Source of the DNA: Caballeronia sp. INDeC2
GTDB taxonomy: Bacteria > Pseudomonadota > Gammaproteobacteria > Burkholderiales > Burkholderiaceae
Assembly: GCF_023631325.1 (NCBI RefSeq)
Contig: NZ_JALQDG010000021.1
Span: 275,537-339,536, forward strand
Length of the DNA stretch: 64,000 nucleotides
Direction of reading: 5' to 3'
The translations under genes and the position numbers were made by a program. This document shows, in pieces, positions 9,081 through 18,820 of this stretch (its first letter is position 1; each line of letters opens with the position of its first letter). Under the pieces are notes generated by a model, which was not told where the DNA came from, ran no database searches, and saw nothing but the letters and a program-made list of their open reading frames with translations.

Positions 9081-9707
9081 ATGACCCTCGCTCAATGGCT
9101 GCCGTTCGCGATCGCGTCGGCGATCCTCGTCGCGATTCCCGGCCCGACCGTGCTGCTCGTCGTGTCCTACGCGCTCGGCCACGGCCGCAAGTACGCGTTC
9201 GCGACGACCCTCGGCGTCGCGCTCGGCGACCTTACCGCGATGACCGCGTCGATGCTCGGCCTCGGCGTGCTGCTGGCGGCATCGGCTGAGCTGTTCATGG
9301 TGGTGAAGTGGATCGGCGCGGCGTATCTCGTCTACCTCGGCATCAAGTTGTGGAGCGCGCCCGTCGTCGATACGGACGCCGTGCAGCCCACCGGCGAGCT
9401 GCGCACGGGCCGCATCATGGCGCACGCGTACGCTGTCACGACGCTGAATCCGAAGAGCATCATTTTCTTCGTCGCGTTCGTGCCGCAATTCGTCGATGCG
9501 CACACGGCAAGCGTGTCGCAGATCGCGATTCTCGAAGCGACCTTTGTCGGGCTCGCGGCGGCCAATGCGTTCGCTTACGCGCTGCTCGCGTCCGGTGCGC
9601 GCAAGGCGATTCGCAAGCCCTCCGTGCAGCGAGCGGTGAACCGCACGGGAGGCGCGCTGCTGATGGGCGCGGGCGTTTTCGCGGCCGCGTGGAAGAAGGC
9701 GACGTGA
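9081..9707 (+). CDS. LysE/RhtB family amino-acid exporter
   Basis: A 208-residue inner-membrane translocator of the LysE superfamily, which exports amino acids or related solutes using the ion gradient. The family signature is visible at the N-terminus (AIPGPTVLLVVSYALGHGRKYAFATTLGVALGD). Hydrophobic segments fall at about 5-25, 40-65, 70-90, 112-135, 150-170 and 185-205, and there is a TLNPKSIIFFVAFVPQF motif. AGGAG precedes the ATG. The substrate is unknown. It overlaps the next gene by four bases (GTGA), so the two are translationally coupled. Confidence 0.92.
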   Translation: MTLAQWLPFAIASAILVAIPGPTVLLVVSYALGHGRKYAFATTLGVALGDLTAMTASMLGLGVLLAASAELFMVVKWIGAAYLVYLGIKLWSAPVVDTDAVQPTGELRTGRIMAHAYAVTTLNPKSIIFFVAFVPQFVDAHTASVSQIAILEATFVGLAAANAFAYALLASGARKAIRKPSVQRAVNRTGGALLMGAGVFAAAWKKAT

Positions 9708-10180
9708 GTCAGCACGACGATTGGTCCGCGAGCGCGCGGCGCGTGTATTACGGCTTGCTCGACGACTGGAACCGGCAGGACGCAGCCGCGATGGCATCGC
9801 GTTTCACCGTGCGCGGCAGCCTCGTCGGCTTCGACGGCAGCGCTATCGATGGGCGCGCGTCCATCGAGGCGCATCTTCGGCCGATCTTCGCCCAACATCC
9901 GACGCCGCGCTTCGTCGCCAAGGTGTGCGAGGTGAGGCTTATGGCGAACGGGCAGACGCTGCTGTTGCGCGCCGTCGCCGGAATGTGGCCGCGCGGCGCT
10001 ACAGAACTCGAGCCAAGCCTGAGCGCGATTCAGACCATGGTGTTGTCGCTTTGCGACGGCGTGTATCGCATCGAGATGTTTCAGAACACGCCGGCGGCGT
10101 TTCATGGGCGGCCGGAGGAGGCCGATAAATTGAACGCGGAATTGCGGGAGGTCGGCAAACCGGCGGGCGCTGGATTTTGA
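9704..10180 (+). CDS. SnoaL/NTF2-like (SgcJ/EcaC-type) protein
   Basis: A 158-residue cone-fold protein read from a GTG that overlaps the exporter stop as GTGA. The typical order is visible: an N-terminal helix with YYGLLDDWNRQDAAAMASRF, then GSLVGFDGSAIDGRASIEAHLRPIF, strands with FVAKVCEVRLMANGQTLLLRAVAGM, and YRIEMFQNTPAAFHGRPE at the end. That pattern matches SgcJ/EcaC-type NTF2-like proteins, which bind or convert small molecules; no substrate can be assigned. An upstream in-frame extension to 9308 runs inside the exporter gene and is not used here. Confidence 0.82.
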   Translation: MSQHDDWSASARRVYYGLLDDWNRQDAAAMASRFTVRGSLVGFDGSAIDGRASIEAHLRPIFAQHPTPRFVAKVCEVRLMANGQTLLLRAVAGMWPRGATELEPSLSAIQTMVLSLCDGVYRIEMFQNTPAAFHGRPEEADKLNAELREVGKPAGAGF

Positions 10181-10238
10181 GCACGCTGGCGCGTGTCTGC
10201 CGAAATCAACGGACGTTCATAGATCAGCAAGAATTCGG

Positions 10239-11375
10239 CTACTTCTTCATCAACGCGTGTCGCGGAAGGCTGATCGTGAATATGCATCCGTCGCCTGGAA
10301 TATCGCGCACGCTCAAAATGCCGTCATTCAGTTCGACGCTGCGGCGTGCTATCGACAGGCCCAGCCCAAGTCCCGATTTATCGGCGCCAAACTGGGTGAA
10401 CGGCAAAAACATTTGCTCTGCCTTGCCCGGAGGAAGGCCGCCGCCATGATCCTTCACTTCGATGAGAATCTTGTCGGCGATGGCATAGGCGTTCAGTGAG
10501 ACATCGGTATTGGGTCGAGTAAATTTGAAGGCGTTCTGAATGAGATTGCCGAGCGCCGAATAAAGAAGATCGCGATTGCCGCTGACAGCGAGCCGGGGAT
10601 CGACTGGCGTCACCACAAAGCCGCAACCGCGTAGCTGTGCGGCCAGATTTGCCGCGTGCTTGGTTTCGTTGATGAAGTCGGAAAGTGAGAACAGCGTCCA
10701 TTTCGCGCTGTCCCCAGAGGGAATACGGGCGTCTTCGATCGAATGCTCGATCAGCTTTCCCAAACCCGCCAGGCTTCGCTCCAGGACCGCGCCCGTGGCG
10801 CCGAACAGCGGCAAATTTCCGGCTTTCGCGGCGGCGAACGCGAGGGTTGCCGTGTGCAAAAAGTTGCGAAGCTCGTGCGCGAAGGACCCCATGCGCTCGC
10901 CTTCTTCCAGTGCATGTTGCGTCGCCATCTTGAAATCGCGCTGATAGCTGAACTCGGTGACAGCGTCGGCGATTGCATTATCGAGGCAGCGGTTCAGCGT
11001 GCGAAATTCCTCGATCGAAAACGGAGCATCGCGTTCGTGTGCCAGGTCGGTGATGGCCTGACACAGATCTCCGTAATCATGGACGACCTGATCGACCGTG
11101 TAACCCAACCGCAGCAATTCGTGTCCGTGCTGGGCCGCCGCCTCTCCAATCTCCGAACGGCCGGAATTACCTCCCGACGAGCCTGACACGATTACGCTGT
11201 CTGCCGGGCGGTCTGTCTGCTCGATTCTCAGCGTCTCGATCAGTTGTTCGAGAAAGATCGGGACGCCGTTTTCGAGTTGCAGAACGGATGCGCCACGCGT
11301 TGGCCGCTGCGCGACCTTCGTCCTGCATCGAACGATCAGCTCGTCGCGGTTATTTGCCAGAAATGTGTGAAGCAT
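10239..11375 (-). CDS. Sensor histidine kinase, cytoplasmic, RsbRD-like N-terminus
   Basis: A 378-residue kinase with no transmembrane segment. The N-terminal 130 residues (MLHTFLANNRDELIVRCR..VPIFLEQLIETL) resemble RsbRD-type sensor N-domains. The phospho-acceptor region is GSFAHELRN (about 165), and the HATPase domain has N-box NLIQNAFKFT (about 285), KDHGGGLPPG and SGLGLGLSIARRS (about 340-350). It autophosphorylates on the H-box histidine and passes phosphate to a partner; no response regulator gene is adjacent, so the partner is elsewhere. It converges with the NTF2-like gene. Confidence 0.88.
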   Translation of the reverse strand: MLHTFLANNRDELIVRCRTKVAQRPTRGASVLQLENGVPIFLEQLIETLRIEQTDRPADSVIVSGSSGGNSGRSEIGEAAAQHGHELLRLGYTVDQVVHDYGDLCQAITDLAHERDAPFSIEEFRTLNRCLDNAIADAVTEFSYQRDFKMATQHALEEGERMGSFAHELRNFLHTATLAFAAAKAGNLPLFGATGAVLERSLAGLGKLIEHSIEDARIPSGDSAKWTLFSLSDFINETKHAANLAAQLRGCGFVVTPVDPRLAVSGNRDLLYSALGNLIQNAFKFTRPNTDVSLNAYAIADKILIEVKDHGGGLPPGKAEQMFLPFTQFGADKSGLGLGLSIARRSVELNDGILSVRDIPGDGCIFTISLPRHALMKK

Positions 11376-11649
11376 GGCGCCTCCTGCACGGTGGATGCCA
11401 TTAGATTTCAGGACTCGCCGTTCTTCACCGGTAAGGCGGACTGATGCGCCCGCAAGCGTCGATCAGAAGACATGGATTTGCGGCGCGGCGTTAGGCGAAC
11501 ACGGGCGTTTTCATACGAGAGAAAAAGCCAGGTTTCCGATGGATCGGCATCGGGAAGGGCTTGAATAATCGCAGCAAAAAAGACGCCTATATGGATGTGG
11601 CGCTTGGGTCATGCCCAGAGCCGCGCTCCGATCATCCAGGCAAGACCTG

Positions 11650-13038
11650 TTATTTTCCGATGCAAAAGCGGCTGAAAATCACCCCCAACAAATCGTCCGA
11701 CGTAAATTCTCCCGTGATCGCGTTGAGATTGTCCTGCGCGAGCCGCAGCTCTTCCGCAAACAGATCGAGCACTTGCGAATGCTGGCCGGCATGTTCGGCG
11801 GCGAGAGCGAGGTGATCGCGCGCCTCGCGCAGCGCAATCAAATGCCGTTCACGCGCGAGATACACGCTTTCCGCGCCCGCCTGCCAGCCTGCGATTTTCA
11901 ACAGTTCGTCGCGAAGCAGCGAAATGCCGTCGCCGGTTTTCGCCGACAGGTTCACTTCGCGCGCGTGACCTTCACCGTCATGCACCGCCGACGGCACGCC
12001 CGCGAGATCCGTCTTGTTCATCACGCGCACAACGGGCACGCCCGCCGGAAAGCGCGCCGCGATGGCCCGATCTTCCGGCGTCACGCCCTCGCGCGCGTCA
12101 AGCAGATGCAGCACGACGTCGGCGCGCTCGATCTCGCCCCAAGTACGCTCGATGCCGATTCGCTCCACCTCGTCCTGTGTTTCACGCAGTCCGGCCGTGT
12201 CGATGATATGCAGCGGTATCCCTTCGACCTGAATCGTCTGCGCGACCTTGTCGCGCGTCGTGCCTGCGATCGGCGTGACGATGGCTAGCTCCGCGCCGGC
12301 GAGCGCGTTCAACAGCGACGACTTGCCGACGTTCGGCTGCCCCGCGAGCACCACCGACAAGCCTTCCCGCAAAAGCGCGCCCTGACGCGCATCGGCGAGC
12401 ACGGTGTCGAGCCGCTGCCGGATGCGTGCGAGTTTGCCGCGCGCATCGGCCGCTTCGAGGAAGTCGATTTCTTCCTCGGGAAAATCCAGCGTCGCTTCGA
12501 CGAGCATGCGCAGATTGATCACGTCTTCGACGAGCGCATGAATCTCGCGCGAGAACGCGCCTTCCAGCGAACGGCCGGCCGAGCGGGCTGCGGCTTCTGT
12601 GCTGGCTTCGATCAGATCGGCGACGGCTTCCGCCTGTGCGAGATCGAGCTTGTCGTTCAGAAAAGCGCGTCGCGTGAATTCGCCGGGCTCGGCGAGCCGC
12701 AGGCCGAAATCGCGACTGGCTTCGAGCGCCCGTTGCAGCACCAGTTGCAGCACGATCGGGCCGCCATGGCCCTGCAGTTCCAGCACGTGCTCTCCCGTGT
12801 ACGAATGCGGAGCCGGGAAATAGAGGGCGATGCCGCGATCGAGCGCTTCGCCATTGCCGTCGATGAACGGAACGTAGCTCGCGTGACGCGGCGCCAGCGC
12901 ATGGCCGCACAACGCATGCATCGCCTTCTCCGCGGCGGCTTCGCCCGCACGGCCGAACGACAGACGCACGACGCCGATTCCCCCTCGCCCGGGCGCGGTG
13001 GCGATTGCGACGATCGGATCGGTGTCGTTGCTCAGCAT
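11650..13038 (-). CDS. mnmE: tRNA-5-carboxymethylaminomethyluridine GTPase MnmE
   Basis: A 462-residue MnmE (TrmE), which with MnmG modifies the wobble uridine of certain tRNAs using tetrahydrofolate and GTP. The N-terminal folate-binding domain is seen at [13 protein letters not shown] and [14 protein letters not shown]. The GTPase domain follows with G1 GQPNVGKSS (about 222), GTTRDKV, DTAGLRE and NKTDL. The C-terminus ends in the invariant FCIGK motif, whose cysteine is required for modification. Length is normal. Confidence 0.98.
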   Translation of the reverse strand: MLSNDTDPIVAIATAPGRGGIGVVRLSFGRAGEAAAEKAMHALCGHALAPRHASYVPFIDGNGEALDRGIALYFPAPHSYTGEHVLELQGHGGPIVLQLVLQRALEASRDFGLRLAEPGEFTRRAFLNDKLDLAQAEAVADLIEASTEAAARSAGRSLEGAFSREIHALVEDVINLRMLVEATLDFPEEEIDFLEAADARGKLARIRQRLDTVLADARQGALLREGLSVVLAGQPNVGKSSLLNALAGAELAIVTPIAGTTRDKVAQTIQVEGIPLHIIDTAGLRETQDEVERIGIERTWGEIERADVVLHLLDAREGVTPEDRAIAARFPAGVPVVRVMNKTDLAGVPSAVHDGEGHAREVNLSAKTGDGISLLRDELLKIAGWQAGAESVYLARERHLIALREARDHLALAAEHAGQHSQVLDLFAEELRLAQDNLNAITGEFTSDDLLGVIFSRFCIGK

Positions 13039-13349
13039 GTCGGTGGTGCAGTCGGGTGATTTCGGAGTGCGGGCATTGTAGCGCGGGGTGCGAACCAGCC
13101 GCCGTGCGCTAGCGCCGGCACAGCGAGAACATTAGCTTCTTTGAGATAGAAAATTACACTTGCACTGAAACAGAAACTTTCCTCCCGCTGGATGGATGAG
13201 GCGCGTGGTCACTCGCACTGTGCCAAAAAATATGCTGCCTGATGGCAAACAAATCGCGTGCGTGTTCAAGATAAAAGCGCGCGGATCCGCGCCAAATCTA
13301 GCCCGATTGGTTGACTGGTAAGCAGCGATTGCCTCGCACAATCCAGTCC
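13039..13349. other. 311-bp divergent intergenic region (mnmE / HTH regulator)
   Basis: It must carry the mnmE promoter on the minus strand and the regulator promoter on the plus strand. No strong palindrome, RNA or DnaA box was seen. An in-frame TTG at 13311 could extend the regulator by 13 residues. Confidence 0.5.
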
Positions 13350-13766
13350 ATGCCTACACCACAAGAAAAGGCCGAATTCTCCGAGCGGCTCAAATTCTCG
13401 ATGACCCGTGCACCCGAAAAGATGCGCGGCGCGACTGATCTCGCATTGCATTTCAACCTGCGCTATCAAGGCGAATCGGTTTCGCCGCAGACGGCGCACA
13501 AGTGGCTCACCGGACGCTCGATTCCCACCGTCGACAAGCTGAAGACCCTCGCCGATTGGTTCAAGGTCGATCAGCACTGGCTGCATTACGGGCCGCCGCC
13601 GAGCGGCAATCCGCAAGCGACGCCGAAGCCGCTGGCGCGCGACGAGCGGTATCCCGCGTCCGAGGAGACGCTCGAACTGGCGACGAAGATCGAGGCGCTG
13701 TCGCCGCATCATCGGTATTTGCTCGAAGAACTCATCGAGCAGTTTTATGGTTCGATGAAGCGGTAA
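13350..13766 (+). CDS. Small HTH transcriptional regulator
   Basis: A 138-residue protein. The DNA-binding part is a helix-turn-helix with GATDLALHFNLRY (first helix) and VSPQTAHKWLTGRSIPTVDKLKTLADWFKVDQHWLHYG, the arrangement of Cro/CI-like regulators seen across beta-proteobacteria. The C-terminal 40 residues include a helical EALSPHHRYLLEELIEQFY segment. ATG at 13350 chosen over a TTG 39 bases upstream. It sits opposite mnmE and yidC, breaking up what is often a continuous yidC-mnmE block. The target is unknown. Confidence 0.82.
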   Translation: MPTPQEKAEFSERLKFSMTRAPEKMRGATDLALHFNLRYQGESVSPQTAHKWLTGRSIPTVDKLKTLADWFKVDQHWLHYGPPPSGNPQATPKPLARDERYPASEETLELATKIEALSPHHRYLLEELIEQFYGSMKR

Positions 13767-13785
13767 ATCCTGTCCCACCAAACAA

Positions 13786-13809
13786 AAACGCCCGGCAAGC
13801 CGGGCGTTT
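13786..13809. terminator. Bidirectional terminator between HTH regulator and yidC
   Basis: Perfect hairpin AAACGCCCGGC-AA-GCCGGGCGTTT with A-rich and T-rich flanks, between two converging genes. Confidence 0.85.
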
Positions 13810-13836
13810 CCGCATTTGCGAGACCAAAGCAGTCGC

Positions 13837-15507
13837 TTACGCCGGCTTCTTCCTGCTCTTGCCCATCATGCGCGTGATGTAGTACTGCTGCGCGATCGAC
13901 AGCACGTTGTTCACCACGTAATACAACACGAGGCCAGCCGGGAAGAAGAAGAACATGACCGAGAACGCGATCGGCATGAACATCATCATCTTCGCCTGAA
14001 CGGGGTCCGGCGGCGTCGGGTTCAGCTTGGTCTGCACGAACATCGAGACGGCCATCAGCACCGGCAGGATGAAGTACGGGTCCTGCTGCGACAGATCGTG
14101 AATCCAGAGAATCCACGGCGCGCCGCGCATTTCCACCGACGACAGCAGCACCCAGTACAGCGAGATGAACACCGGAATCTGCACGACGACCGGCAGACAG
14201 CCGCCGAACGGATTCACCTTCTCCGTCTTGTAGAGCTCCATCAGCGCGGCGTTCATTTTCTGCGGGTCGCTCTTGAAGCGCTCGCGGAGCTGCTGCATGC
14301 GCGGCGTGATTTCCTTCATGCGCGCCATCGACTTGTAGCTCGCCGCCGACAGCGGGAAGAACACGGCCTTGATGAGCAGCGTGAGAAGCACGATCGCCCA
14401 GCCCCAGTTGCCGACATAGCTGTGGATCTTTTCGAGCAACCAGAAGAGCGGCTTGGCGATGATCGTCACCATGCCGTAGTCCTTCACGAGTTCCAGACCC
14501 GGCGCGATGCCTTCGAGCATGCGCTCTTCTTCCGGACCGGCAAAGAGACGCGCATCGACGTTCACGGTCTGTCCCGGCGCGATCGTCTGCGCGGGCAGCG
14601 TCATGCCGACGCGATACAGTTCCGGATCGATCTTCTGCACGTAGATGTCGCGCTTCACGCCTTGCTGCGGAATCCACGCGGACGCGAAGTAGTGCTGCAC
14701 CATCGCGACCCAGCCGTTATCCGACGAAGGCTCGAACGTCGCCTTGTTCTTGTCGATGTCGGAGAAGTCGATCTTCTGGAAGTGCTTCTGATCCGTGTAG
14801 ACCGCCGGTCCGATGAACGTATGCGAGAAACGCGGCGTCTCGACCGGCGTGTTGTCGCGCACGAGCTCCATATAGAGCTTCGGCGAGACCGGCGCGGTGC
14901 CGACGTTCTCGATCTTCGTATCGACGTTGATCACGTAGCTGCCGCGCGTGAACGTATAGGTCTTGATGACCTTCACGCCGCCCTTCACCGGCGATTCAAG
15001 CGCGATCTTCAGCGTCTTTTCGTCGCCCGTCAGCGACGTCTGGCCGGGCACCGGCGTGAAGATGTCGTTGTGGTTCGGGAAGTCGCCGCCGAGGAGGCCC
15101 GTACGCGCGAGGTACGTGTGGTTCGCGGTGTGATCGAACAGCGTGATATAGAGGTTCGGCTGCTTGCCGTCGCCTTCCTTCATCAGCGCGAGCTTCGAGA
15201 GCGTGCCGCCGCGCGTGTCGATTTCACCGGAGTACACGTCCGTCGTGAACTTGACGAGCTGGGCTTGCGCCGTGGTCGGGGGCGTCGTCGTGCCGGGCGC
15301 GGCCGTGCCCGCGGGCGTGTTCGGCAGCTCGGACGGCTGTGCGCCGGATGCGGCCGAGCCCGGTGCCGGGTTGCTGACGGTCTTGGCCGGTTGCGTCGCG
15401 CTCGGGAAGAACATCGACGGGCGCCCATGGTCCCGTTGCCAGTTGTCGAACAGCAGGACAACTGACACGAAGAAGATGACCCATAGGACGGTGCGTTTGA
15501 TATCCAT
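13837..15507 (-). CDS. yidC: Membrane protein insertase YidC
   Basis: A 556-residue Gram-negative YidC that inserts and folds inner-membrane proteins with or without SecYEG. An N-terminal membrane anchor ([14 protein letters not shown]) is followed by a linker rich in alanine, proline and threonine and the large periplasmic P1 domain. The conserved C-terminal five-helix core follows from about residue 370 ([37 protein letters not shown]). The positively charged arginine of the hydrophilic groove is within this core. The protein ends in a basic tail ([10 protein letters not shown]). Transcribed with yidD, rnpA and rpmH. Confidence 0.98.
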   Translation of the reverse strand: MDIKRTVLWVIFFVSVVLLFDNWQRDHGRPSMFFPSATQPAKTVSNPAPGSAASGAQPSELPNTPAGTAAPGTTTPPTTAQAQLVKFTTDVYSGEIDTRGGTLSKLALMKEGDGKQPNLYITLFDHTANHTYLARTGLLGGDFPNHNDIFTPVPGQTSLTGDEKTLKIALESPVKGGVKVIKTYTFTRGSYVINVDTKIENVGTAPVSPKLYMELVRDNTPVETPRFSHTFIGPAVYTDQKHFQKIDFSDIDKNKATFEPSSDNGWVAMVQHYFASAWIPQQGVKRDIYVQKIDPELYRVGMTLPAQTIAPGQTVNVDARLFAGPEEERMLEGIAPGLELVKDYGMVTIIAKPLFWLLEKIHSYVGNWGWAIVLLTLLIKAVFFPLSAASYKSMARMKEITPRMQQLRERFKSDPQKMNAALMELYKTEKVNPFGGCLPVVVQIPVFISLYWVLLSSVEMRGAPWILWIHDLSQQDPYFILPVLMAVSMFVQTKLNPTPPDPVQAKMMMFMPIAFSVMFFFFPAGLVLYYVVNNVLSIAQQYYITRMMGKSRKKPA

Positions 15508-15515
15508 GCGTTGTC

Positions 15516-15833
15516 TCAGTGTCGATCGGAAAGCGCTTCAGCGCCGTTTAGTGTTGAAAGCTTGTCTTGCCCCGAGTCCGGGCGCGATTCGGACGCGTCG
15601 TCAGAGGCGACGTGTCCGCGGGGAGGCGGCACGAGATCGACGCCGCCCGCCGAAAGAGGATGGCAGCGGCACAGCCGTTTCACGGCGAGATACGTGCCAT
15701 GCGCGGCGCCATGATACTGGATTGCCTCGCGCGCGTAGTCGGAACAGGAAGGATAAAAACGGCACCGGTTGCCGAGCAGCGGGCTCACAGCAACCTTGTA
15801 GAAGCGCAACAACGCGATGAGTGCCGTTTGCAT
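15516..15833 (-). CDS. yidD: Membrane protein insertion efficiency factor YidD
   Basis: A 105-residue YidD, a small membrane-associated protein thought to aid YidC-dependent insertion. The family core is complete: [34 protein letters not shown], with the three conserved cysteines in [13 protein letters not shown] and RLCRCHP. The start at 15833 matches the usual MQT start; an in-frame ATG at 15896 would overlap the end of rnpA. The C-terminal 35 residues after PPPRG are variable. Confidence 0.93.
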   Translation of the reverse strand: MQTALIALLRFYKVAVSPLLGNRCRFYPSCSDYAREAIQYHGAAHGTYLAVKRLCRCHPLSAGGVDLVPPPRGHVASDDASESRPDSGQDKLSTLNGAEALSDRH

Positions 15834-15892
15834 AGTCTTCGCGCCGTACACCGAAGCCGCCGTAAAAGGGAGGACTCTGGCGCAACCGCGCT

Positions 15893-16417
15893 TCATGACC
15901 CTGACGGGCCGGATGATTCGTCGACGGCGGGCGCCTCGGGCGGCGCCGCCACGGTTTCGGCCCTGCGGCGCGCGGCTTCGCGCACGGCACGGTCGAACAA
16001 TGTTTCCAGCTCGCTGCCGATGAGCGCCCTGAGCGGCGGCGAACTCGCGCTCGGCATTGCCTTGCGGTCGATCTTCGCGTGCAGCCGCACGAGGATATCG
16101 AATCCGTTCAACTGCGCGCGCCGCAGCCGGAACATGTCGCGCGCAAGCCGTTTGATCAGATTGCGTGTGACGGCGCGCGGCGCCTGCTTTTTGCCGATCA
16201 CCAGCCCGAGCCGCGCTTCATTCCCGGACGGCTTCCCGTACAGAACGAAGTGCGGCGAACGCCGCCAGGGCCGCAAACGAAAAACGGATGAGAACTCATC
16301 CGTTTTCAGCAGCCTTGCGGCCTTGGGGAACGCGGCCTGCGCCGGCAACTGAACGATGTCCTGTCTCAAGACTTCTGTGCGGCGCGTGAGCGGCTCGCCG
16401 TCGAGTGCAAGATCCAA
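15893..16417 (-). CDS. rnpA: Ribonuclease P protein component
   Basis: A 174-residue RNase P protein subunit, which helps the catalytic RNA cut the 5' leader from pre-tRNAs. Diagnostic sequence: [47 protein letters not shown] (the RNR RNA-binding motif) and [11 protein letters not shown]. The C-terminus carries an extra acidic, proline-rich tail. It begins 23 bases after rpmH. The first 30 residues before FPKAARLL are unusual, so the true start may be further in. Confidence 0.94.
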   Translation of the reverse strand: MDLALDGEPLTRRTEVLRQDIVQLPAQAAFPKAARLLKTDEFSSVFRLRPWRRSPHFVLYGKPSGNEARLGLVIGKKQAPRAVTRNLIKRLARDMFRLRRAQLNGFDILVRLHAKIDRKAMPSASSPPLRALIGSELETLFDRAVREAARRRAETVAAPPEAPAVDESSGPSGS

Positions 16418-16440
16418 CCGCGAGCGGGCACTCGGCAGAC

Positions 16441-16575
16441 TTAGATTGCCAGGCGCTTGCGGCCTTTCGCACGGCGAGCGTTGATGACCTTGCGGCCGCC
16501 AGCGGTCTTCATGCGAACGCGGAAGCCATGGGTGCGCTTGCGGCGCGTCACGGAAGGTTGGTAAGTACGTTTCAT
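16441..16575 (-). CDS. rpmH: 50S ribosomal protein L34
   Basis: A 44-residue L34, read as [19 protein letters not shown] through [10 protein letters not shown], identical in pattern to beta-proteobacterial L34. It is the first gene of the rpmH-rnpA-yidD-yidC run and is divergent from dnaA. Confidence 0.98.
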
Positions 16576-16694
16576 GGTGCTCTCACTTGAGTTGATTGAC
16601 CGCGCGGGCTTGGCTCCAGTGTGGTCACTGCAAGCGCGATGGCCGGAGGTTCAGGAATTCTGTTTTCGCGGAACCCGCTATTTAAACCGTTTTC

Positions 16695-16711
16695 CTATTG
16701 ACCGTCAATAG
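16695..16711. promoter_or_regulatory. 17-bp palindrome upstream of dnaA/rpmH
   Basis: CTATTGAC-C-GTCAATAG is a perfect inverted repeat with a one-base centre in the A/T-rich part of the rpmH-dnaA gap. It may be a regulator site or an origin-associated element; no known binder was recognised. Confidence 0.45.
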
Positions 16712-16774
16712 TTTAGCGCCAGCGAACGCGTAATCCGGCAGTTTTCCGGCCTCCTCGACGTGCTGATTTGACCC

Positions 16775-16783
16775 TGTGGATAA
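16775..16783 (-). promoter_or_regulatory. DnaA box
   Basis: Perfect match to the consensus TTATCCACA on the minus strand, about 200 bases before the dnaA ATG. Known roles of such a box are origin firing and dnaA autorepression. Confidence 0.8.
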
Positions 16784-16980
16784 CTCGCGCGCCGCCCTCG
16801 TTTGGCGTTAGAATCTCGCCTTACTCCCAAATATCCGCCCGCTGCTTCGGCCCGCCGTTCGCCCGCAAACCCTTGCGGCGTAAGCCTCCGGAGCATGCTT
16901 GCTCGGCCGTGCCGGGACTTGTCCGAACGTTCGGCAAGCACGGCCTCGCAGGTGCGGAGCAACCATAACGACCGCACCCG

Positions 16981-18555
16981 ATGAACGATTTCTGGGAACA
17001 CTGTTCCGCACTGCTTGCGCGCGAACTCACGCCGCAGCAGTACGTCACGTGGATCAAGCCGCTGACCCCGGTCGACTTCGATGCCGACGCGAACACCCTG
17101 CGCATCGCCGCTCCCAACCGCTTCAAGCTCGACTGGGTAAAGAGCCAGTTCTCGGGCCGCATCGCCGATGTGGCGCGCGACTTCTTCAGCGCGCCTATCG
17201 ATGTTCAATTCGTGCTCGATCCCAAAGCGACCGCACGCAACGCGATCGGCGGCGGCCTCACCGCCGCGCCGCGCCCGACCGCGAGCGCGCCCGTCGCGCC
17301 GCGCGCGCCGTCGGCGGCCGTGCCGCAGGCGCCGTCCGTCGTTGCGCACGCGAACGCCACCGCGCACATCAACGCGCTCGCAGCCGAAGCGGCGCAGCAG
17401 GCCCAAGCCACGCAGGACGACCGGGCCGATCTCGATCTCCCGAGCCTCGACGCCAACGAAGCCGCCGCCGGCCGGCGCACGTGGCGCCCGGGCGGCGCTC
17501 CGTCGGCGGGCGGTGAAACCGATTCCGCCTACGAGCGTTCCAAACTCAACCCGGTGCTAACGTTCGACAACTTCGTCACCGGTAAGGCGAACCAGCTCGC
17601 TCGCGCGGCCGCCATCCAGGTCGCCGACAATCCCGGCATCTCGTACAACCCGCTCTTCCTGTACGGCGGCGTGGGCCTCGGCAAGACGCACCTGATTCAC
17701 GCTATCGGCAATCAGTTGCTGATGGACAAGGCGGGCGCACGCATCCGCTATATCCACGCGGAGCAGTATGTATCGGATGTGGTGAAGGCGTATCAGCGCA
17801 AGGCGTTCGACGACTTCAAGCGCTACTACCATTCGCTCGATTTGCTGCTCATCGACGATATTCAGTTTTTCTCCGGCAAGTCGCGCACGCAGGAAGAGTT
17901 TTTCTACGCGTTCGAGGCGCTCGTCGCGAACAAGGCGCAGGTCATCATCACGAGCGATACGTATCCGAAGGAAATTTCCGGAATCGACGATCGCCTGATC
18001 TCGCGCTTCGACTCCGGCTTGACGGTCGCAATCGAGCCGCCCGAGCTGGAAATGCGCGTCGCGATTCTGATGAGGAAGGCGCAGTCCGAAGGCGTGAGTC
18101 TTTCGGAGGACGTTGCGTTTTTCGTCGCGAAACATCTGCGCTCGAACGTGCGCGAGCTCGAAGGCGCGTTGCGCAAGATTCTCGCGTACTCGAAGTTTCA
18201 TGGCCGCGACATCACGATCGAGCTGACCAAGGAAGCGCTCAAAGACCTGTTGACGGTGCAGAACCGGCAGATCTCGGTGGAGAACATCCAGAAGACGGTG
18301 GCCGACTTCTACAACATCAAGGTCGCCGACATGTACTCGAAAAAGCGGCCGGCGAACATTGCGCGCCCGCGCCAGATCGCGATGTATCTGGCGAAGGAGC
18401 TGACGCAGAAGAGCCTGCCCGAGATCGGCGAACTGTTCGGCGGACGCGACCACACGACCGTGCTGCACGCGGTGCGCAAGATCGCGGCCGAGCGCGGCAC
18501 CGATGCCCAGTTGAACCACGAACTGCACGTGCTCGAACAGACGCTCAAGGGCTAA
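16981..18555 (+). CDS. dnaA: Chromosomal replication initiator DnaA
   Basis: A 524-residue initiator that binds DnaA boxes and melts the origin. Domain I is at the N-terminus ([28 protein letters not shown]). An alanine/proline-rich domain II linker of about 90 residues, longer than in E. coli, follows. The AAA+ domain III has Walker [10 protein letters not shown] (about 228) and Walker [11 protein letters not shown], and domain IV carries the DNA-binding signature [14 protein letters not shown] near the C-terminus. Confidence 0.99.
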   Translation: MNDFWEHCSALLARELTPQQYVTWIKPLTPVDFDADANTLRIAAPNRFKLDWVKSQFSGRIADVARDFFSAPIDVQFVLDPKATARNAIGGGLTAAPRPTASAPVAPRAPSAAVPQAPSVVAHANATAHINALAAEAAQQAQATQDDRADLDLPSLDANEAAAGRRTWRPGGAPSAGGETDSAYERSKLNPVLTFDNFVTGKANQLARAAAIQVADNPGISYNPLFLYGGVGLGKTHLIHAIGNQLLMDKAGARIRYIHAEQYVSDVVKAYQRKAFDDFKRYYHSLDLLLIDDIQFFSGKSRTQEEFFYAFEALVANKAQVIITSDTYPKEISGIDDRLISRFDSGLTVAIEPPELEMRVAILMRKAQSEGVSLSEDVAFFVAKHLRSNVRELEGALRKILAYSKFHGRDITIELTKEALKDLLTVQNRQISVENIQKTVADFYNIKVADMYSKKRPANIARPRQIAMYLAKELTQKSLPEIGELFGGRDHTTVLHAVRKIAAERGTDAQLNHELHVLEQTLKG

Positions 18556-18625
18556 GGAGCCGGCGGACGCTTTGCTGCGAACGCACGCGTCATTTATTGC
18601 GTTCGAGCGCCTGTTTTTTGATGAA

Positions 18626-18658
18626 AACGCCCCCATTTTTAGGGGGCGGTTCCGTTTT
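18626..18658 (+). terminator. Terminator after dnaA
   Basis: The CGCCCCC / GGGGGCG stem with loop ATTTTTA is followed 6 bases later by GTTTT. It lies in the dnaA-dnaN gap, implying at least partial termination and a separate dnaN promoter. Confidence 0.7.
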
Positions 18659-18820
18659 GAGGCACAATATAGGTTTAGCCGTCCGTGGCCTGGGCGGCTT
18701 TCGAGCGCAGTTTTCGCGAGTGACCGGCGGGGGGCCGGCAACGCGTGTTACGAGGTTGTCCGTTGGGCAAATCTGGTGGCGAAATCCGCGGACAGGCCGT
18801 CACATCAACGAAGGAACTCT

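Larger units (their letters stand above)
16576..16980. other. rpmH-dnaA intergenic region, candidate chromosomal origin (oriC) element
   Basis: This 405-bp divergent gap has a perfect DnaA box (TGTGGATAA, the complement of TTATCCACA) at 16775-16783, just after a TTGACC that could be a promoter -35 element. A/T-richer DNA lies at 16660-16715, including a 17-bp palindrome at 16695-16711. The position between rpmH and dnaA is a common origin site in bacteria. I found one perfect box only, so this may be the dnaA autoregulatory region with the full origin elsewhere. Confidence 0.5.

Noticed and set aside
13816..15465. Long plus-strand frame opposite yidC
   Set aside because: Low-complexity Arg/His-rich product, a shadow of high-GC codon use in yidC. 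Similar frames opposite gyrB, pglZ and brxL were rejected for the same reason.
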